Source of the DNA: Desulfobacteraceae bacterium
GTDB lineage: Bacteria; Desulfobacterota; Desulfobacteria; Desulfobacterales; Desulfosarcinaceae
Reading direction: 5' to 3'
Length of the DNA: 7,533 nucleotides
Assembly (NCBI GenBank): GCA_027025615.1
Contig: JALVQM010000021.1
Coordinates: forward strand, 1 to 7,533
A program made the translations under genes and the position numbers. A model generated the notes under the pieces. That model ran no database searches and was not told the DNA's origin. It saw only the letters and a list, made by a program, of their open reading frames with translations. This document shows positions 7,039-7,533 of the stretch, in pieces. Each line of letters starts with the position of its first letter. The stretch's first letter is position 1.

Positions 7039-7098
7039 TCATTAATGCCATCCGGTGGTTGCGGTCCTGCATGCACAGACTCAATAAACCCTAGCGGG

Positions 7099-7533
7099 CG
7101 TTTTTTAAAGGGCTTTCGGATGCTCACCATATGCTGGTCTGATGGTGTCAGCTGCTTGCCAAAAGATACTGGCCGGCACCAAGATGCCGGCTAAAAAAGG
7201 GACGCGCAGTCAAGCTGATCTTTGTGCACGATAAACACAAAAAAGACTGGCTGGCACTGCTGTCAACCGACATCCATCTCCTGGACGAAGATATTGTACG
7301 CATTTACGCTAAACGCTGGGAGATCGAAGTGTTCTTCAAAATGGCCAGACAGCACCTCAAGCTGGCCAAAGAAATCCAGTGCCGCGACTATGATGCCTTG
7401 TTTGCCCATACGTCCTTAGTCTTTATGCGCTATATGTTTTTGGCCTATCAGTGCCGTATCGAAACCGATCATCGTCCTTTTGGCGATCTTTTTTACTTCT
7501 GCTGCGATGAAGTCAGCTATATCTCGTTTATAC
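7099..7533 (+). pseudogene. IS4-family transposase remnant, broken and open at the right edge
   Basis: Two pieces of one transposase are visible. The first (7099-~7161) reads RFLKGFRMLTICWSDGVS, matching the segment before the central catalytic region of IS4-type DDE transposases. The second (~7194-7533, a different frame) reads KKGRAVKLIFVHDKHKKDWL, then IYAKRWEIEVFF, the C-terminal Y-x2-R-x3-E signature (Y at 7305, R at 7314, E at 7326). It continues with LKLAKEIQCRDYDALFAHTSLVF to the window end. The K usually closing the YREK motif is R here (7347-7349). In an intact protein about 200 residues would separate the two pieces, so an internal deletion with frameshift has occurred and the N-terminal part is absent. 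The element cannot be active from this copy. The family call is from motif recognition; the exact IS name is not known. Confidence 0.85.
7172..7191. repeat. GC-rich perfect 7-bp palindrome at the transposase break
   Basis: GCCGGCA and TGCCGGC flank a 6-base spacer, and the stem extends by G-T and T-A pairs. It sits exactly between the two transposase pieces that are in different frames. It may be a REP-like element or a rearrangement hotspot. It is not a terminator for either strand, because no T-run follows. Confidence 0.5.

Noticed and set aside
6872..7130. Minus-strand 70- and 67-codon frames overlapping the PEP-CTERM fragment
   Set aside because: They are out of frame with the clear PEP-CTERM tail; part of the second may be its frameshifted upstream piece, but neither is convincing as a whole gene.
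7222..7419. Plus-strand 65-codon frame within the IS remnant
   Set aside because: Wrong frame; the transposase motifs lie in the frame open from about 7143 to the window end.

Overview
The window looks like a bacterial chromosome of roughly even GC content. It most resembles a Gram-negative rod of the Desulfobacterota/deltaproteobacterial type. This taxonomic guess is inference, resting on an mreBCD-mrdA order, an S66 LD-carboxypeptidase beside a class C-type serine hydrolase, a PEP-CTERM sorting signal and an IS4-type transposase. Five genes are complete, one large gene runs off the left edge, and one transposase remnant runs off the right edge.

Positions 1-4052 (minus strand) hold the rod-shape operon, transcribed mreB > mreC > mreD > mrdA (PBP2). 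The first three genes are 2-3 bases apart and mrdA follows mreD after 37 bases. MreB filaments guide the elongasome, MreC and MreD link them to the periplasmic synthase, and PBP2 is the transpeptidase. mrdA is cut at the left edge just before its KTG box. A 175-base gap (4053-4227) upstream of mreB holds a weak terminator for the preceding unit, an 8-bp perfect palindrome and two small hairpins in the putative mreB leader.

Positions 4228-6269 (minus strand) hold a two-gene unit: an S66 LD-carboxypeptidase (LdcA-like) whose stop overlaps the start of a serine hydrolase of the class C beta-lactamase family. Neither has a visible signal peptide, so both probably act in the cytoplasm, plausibly in murein recycling.

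Positions 6330-6406 hold a plus-strand tRNA-Pro (anticodon GGG) with encoded CCA, a perfect TTGACA -35 box upstream and a strong terminator downstream.

Positions 6457-7533 are gene-poor and decayed. The recognisable pieces are a 3' fragment of a minus-strand PEP-CTERM protein gene, which is too short for a simple ORF list, and an IS4-type transposase remnant on the plus strand. The transposase is broken into two frames with most of its middle missing and a GC-rich palindrome at the break. I see no undescribed multi-gene system. The most interesting points are the orphan PEP-CTERM fragment, the Cys/His tetrad in PBP2, the murein-recycling gene pair and the rearranged IS remnant.
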